A stretch of DNA of 64,000 nt from Chloranthus sessilifolius. Taxonomy: Eukaryota; Streptophyta; Magnoliopsida; Chloranthales; Chloranthaceae. The first letter of the stretch is position 1. Every line of letters starts with the position of its first letter. The notes beneath the pieces were generated by a model. That model saw nothing but the letters and a program-made list of their open reading frames with translations. It searched no databases and was not told the DNA's origin. The stretch spans positions 8,314,001 to 8,378,000 of the forward strand of contig CM037591.1 of the NCBI GenBank assembly GCA_021018995.1. The letters are read 5' to 3'. Made by a program: the position numbers and the translations under genes. This document shows, piece by piece, positions 61,405 to 64,000 of this stretch.

Positions 61405-62752
61405 TACCACCATAGATGGCCCGCCCCAACCGAGTGAGAGGAAACTAGGTCTCCCCCATCCCCTTCCCATTAGACATTCCCCATTGTAAACGAGCGAGCT
61501 CCCGCGCTCCACCTCGGATCCTCCTCTTGCACTGCACGGAGACCGTAATAGACCTGAAAACCCACGGAGTTCCTCATCGGACCCAATGAAAGACATATCG
61601 AGGTCACGGCCCACACGAATCAGTCGCTCAATATCTTCACTCAGATCCCTCGCACAAATAACCCCATCACTCCTATCGACAGCGAGGATATTCGGCGGAG
61701 AGGGCAAACCCCTCTTCCTCGAGGCCCCCACAGCCTCCTGCCCCCTCTGAAGCGGCATCTCAGACCTCTACCATAAGATAAAAGCATAGTCTCCATATCT
61801 CCCAAGGGCAGAAGCCGTTGAGCCTCATCGGCACTCCCATCCGACTCGACCAAATCCCTCCCAAGAAAAGAGACTTCTCTGTAGTCGGCACGAGAGGGGC
61901 ATTCAAAATCCAACCCAGACCCAGCAGAGCTCTGGCCCGGTTCAAAGGTAGAAGACCCGCTCAAGATACTACTAAAGCTCAGGCCCCTTAGGTTCCTGTC
62001 CAGTACGACCCGGTTCTTAGCCCCAGAAGGGTCATGGGTCGACATAACCCGACAGCCCCAGAAGTCGACATCAAGACCGGTCCCAACCCAACCCTCGCCC
62101 TGAAAAGTCAACGACTAGCCCGGAACAGCGCGTGAGGCCATCACGTGACCCAGCTCCAATTGGCCGCCAAAGTCAACAAAGGCCCAGGTTCCAGAACCTT
62201 CAGGGACACGCGCCACACTCCTAGCAGCTCGCCCCCAGCGCCTCCCTTTAAAAGGAAACACCCCTTTGTAAACCCTAAAGGGCTTGAGCTTAAGAGGGGG
62301 ATTGTCAGCGAAAACAGGGGAGGAAGCCTCCAACACCATTGGATCCCAGGTACGGTGACAGGCCTCGTACCGAAGCCTAGGAAACTCCACATCCTCACCA
62401 ACCTTTGTACCTTGCAGCAATCCCTGGTTGGCGAAACCGTACGAGAAGATCTGAGCCATAGGAAGCCTGGACGGTGGGTGATGATCATCAGCCGAAAGCA
62501 GACCTCCGAAATCCGAGAACAGCGTAGTCGCCGAGGGTACAAAAGCAGCTTCCGGTTGCGCCGGCCTCCCGATCTCCACAGAAAGACTTCTGCCCTCCCC
62601 ACAGAACACAAACGCATTAGGGTCGATCTCCCCTTCTTCTAAGGCCCCACCCTCCCAAGGAGACCCAGCTAGTTGATCATGAACCCAGACCCTGCGAGCA
62701 TCCCCGGACGGGGGCACGAACGCAAGCACGGCCGGAGCACCCTCTATACAAT
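61405..62752 (-). pseudogene. LINE ORF1 remainder, N-terminus missing
   Basis: It lies directly before ORF2 and has low-complexity Gly/Pro/Ser-rich sequence without a recognisable RNA-binding or zinc-knuckle domain, which normally sits in the missing first part. Open stretches occur at 62115-62752 and 61641-62111, in different frames. A third, 61405-61758, runs in frame into ORF2. ORF1 protein would coat the LINE RNA; here it cannot be complete. Confidence 0.55.
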
Positions 62753-63579
62753 GACAATTTAATCCTCCTCCCAAACCTACACAACCTGTCCCTACCAATA
62801 CGAGGTTTGAAAAGGGAAAAGGTGTAGTCGGGGAATCCTCGAGGGGTAGCTCTTCCGTCATATGCTATAAATGTCATGGGATGGGACACTTTGCCTCCCA
62901 ATGCCCTACAAAAGATCCTCAAAGGAATCTCTTCATTGAGGGAGAGGAAGATGAAGGTGATATAGTGGTTGAAGAGGAAGTGTTTGAGCCGAACAGCACA
63001 CCCAATGATGAGGGTGATGCTATTGGTCATGCTTTAGTTGTGAGGTGTGCCCTTGCACAACCTCAACGGGATGAGAAGGATGACTGGCGAAGGGAAAACA
63101 TCTTCCACACCTTTGCCAGATTTGATAAAAAGAGTTGTAAGGTCATCGTGGATAGCAGTAGTTGCACCAATGTGGTGTCAACTCATGTCGTACGCCGCTT
63201 GGGGCTTACACCCAAAGCCCACCCGAGACCTTATAAGGTTGCATGGGTTGACTCTTCATCCATTCCCATGTCGAAAAGGTGTCGTGTATCGATTCAGTTG
63301 GGTTCTTTTTCAGACGCCTTATGGTGTGATGTGGTGCCGATGGAAGTGGGTCATATCATTTTGGGAAGGTCGTGGCTCTACGACATGGACTTGACCTTTT
63401 ATGGTCGATCAAACATATTTACATTCATGCATAAGAGTAAAAAGATCACTTTACACCATTTGCCTCCCAAAACACTGTCAACCAACAAAGTCGAAAAGAA
63501 GGGCGAGACATCTAGATCCATCAATATTGTGAGCCCTTCGGAATTCAAGAAAGCGTCATTAAATGAGAGTGTGGTGTAG

Positions 63580-64000
63580 AATCTCAGCCCTAGCATTGCA
63601 TTTAGTAAGTTCTCGCATCAAATTGGTATCAGAGAATCGGTGTAGTTTTAGGGTTTTAGTATTCATATAGGGTTTAAGGTTTATTTTGTTATTAATTTAG
63701 CATTGCATCATTTCAGATTTGTCTAGATTTTGTCTAGCTCGTGTCTGATTTTTGTCAAGCTTTTGTCTGATTTTTTCGTCCAGCCTTTGTCTAACTTTTG
63801 TCTTGCATCACTTAGTTTCATAAGTGCAAGTCATTTCAATCTTATTGCATTTTATTACGTTAGTGTTCATTTGTGTGCATGTCTAGTATTTGACAAAAGT
63901 CCTCATCCATTGTTGGTTCATAATGTGTCTTTTCTAGTATTGTGTTTGAGTTGTGGTTATGTCAAGCATCATGTATGAGTAACTTACACGTCTCCGTGAA
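63580..64000 (+). mobile_element. Primer site and leader of a Gypsy element related to the tandem array (fossil)
   Basis: After the protease-like frame ends, about 40 bp lead to TTCTCGCATCA and a primer site TTGGTATCAGAGAATCGG (near 63619). Then comes a leader with repeated TTTTGTCTGATTTTT-like units. The end (63880-63985) matches, in the opposite orientation, the leader beside each array LTR (for example 8690-8900), including GACAAAAGTCCTCA and GTCAAGCATCATGTATGAGT. It runs off the window. Confidence 0.65.

Larger units (their letters stand above)
57704..62752 (-). mobile_element. LINE (L1-type), about 5 kb, inserted in the Gypsy gag region
   Basis: It starts on the plus strand with an 11-T run (57704-57714), the 3' poly(A) of a minus-strand element. 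Its 3' end (GATCGGTAATAGAAAAGTAT) resembles that of the LINE fragment at 27046. The order on the minus strand is ORF1 remainder, endonuclease, reverse transcriptase, zinc-binding domain. GACGATTT (57699-57706) and GACAATTT (62753-62760) may be the target duplication with one mismatch. The start of ORF1 is missing, so the copy is 5'-truncated. A run of C lies at about 57868-57884. Confidence 0.87.
55748..63579 (+). mobile_element. Ty3/Gypsy element interrupted by a LINE (fossil, right part outside or replaced)
   Basis: The 5' LTR is 55748-56731, with the primer site TGGTATCAGAGACAGG just after it. A gag region follows from about 56860 to 57703, interrupted by the LINE. To the right of the LINE are a CCHC knuckle (CYKCHGMGHFASQC, near 62867) and a retropepsin-like part (about 63110-63450, VIVDSSSCTNVVS and HIILGRSWLYDMDL). 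No reverse transcriptase or 3' LTR of this family follows before 63600. It is broken, with a few breaks besides the insertion. Confidence 0.8.

Noticed and set aside
62145-62642. Plus-strand open frame of 165 codons
   Set aside because: It is the complementary shadow of the LINE ORF1 remainder in GC-rich sequence.
42049-64000. Remaining PSD exons (TFNEFFIRELKPGARP onward)
   Set aside because: No matching sequence was found on the plus strand between or beside the elements; they are presumed to lie beyond the window.
1-64000. CRISPR arrays, tRNA or rRNA genes, bacterial-type operons
   Set aside because: The sequence is plant nuclear DNA. No regularly spaced short repeats with unique spacers and no tRNA cloverleaf or rRNA segment were recognised.

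Overview
This window looks like nuclear DNA of a flowering plant. One host gene, read left to right, spans almost all of it: a phosphatidylserine decarboxylase of the plant PSD2/PSD3 class, which carries C2 and EF-hand regions. Nine exons (4538 to 42048) can be placed with consistent splice phases. They encode 271 contiguous codons without a stop. The N-terminal exons (most of the C2 domain) must lie left of base 1, and the catalytic C-terminal exons right of base 64000. Everything else is intron filled with mobile elements. Introns 2, 7 and 9 are about 13.1 kb, 15.2 kb and more than 21.9 kb long. Such introns suggest a medium to large, repeat-rich plant genome; I cannot name the species.

Layout. 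1-2276: long terminal repeat of an unassigned family ('family B'). 3676-5735: two small hAT-type elements around exons 1 and 2. 5855-15796: a terminal-inverted-repeat element that holds a tandem array of a shortened Ty3/Gypsy element (four LTRs, three internal segments, one outer target-site duplication). 16783-17596: another hAT-type element. 17867-20215: exons 3-6, with a further MITE in intron 4. 20216-25295: intron 6, with an AT microsatellite, small repeats, a hAT MITE and a solo LTR. 25296-25407: exon 7. 25408-40625: intron 7, holding a 309-bp TRIM, a LINE 3' fragment, a degraded Gypsy fragment, a family B LTR split by a Ty1/Copia element, and a hAT-type element. 40626-42048: exons 8 and 9, separated by a GC-AG intron. 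42809-55435: a 12.6-kb Ty3/Gypsy chromovirus with 2.4-kb LTRs and an extra 439-codon reading frame. 55748-64000: a second Gypsy element in the other orientation, interrupted by a 5-kb LINE, then a junction to the leader of an element related to the tandem array.

The host gene acts in lipid metabolism: PSD converts phosphatidylserine to phosphatidylethanolamine and CO2. The mobile elements are unrelated to that job. Most have their coding strand opposite to the gene. The most unusual observations are the multi-LTR array with a single target-site duplication, the gag-linker-integrase-tail layout of its units, the chromovirus with an extra reading frame next to a palindrome-rich stretch that echoes its own LTR, and different short perfect palindromes in the LTRs of several families. 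All comparisons were made by eye.
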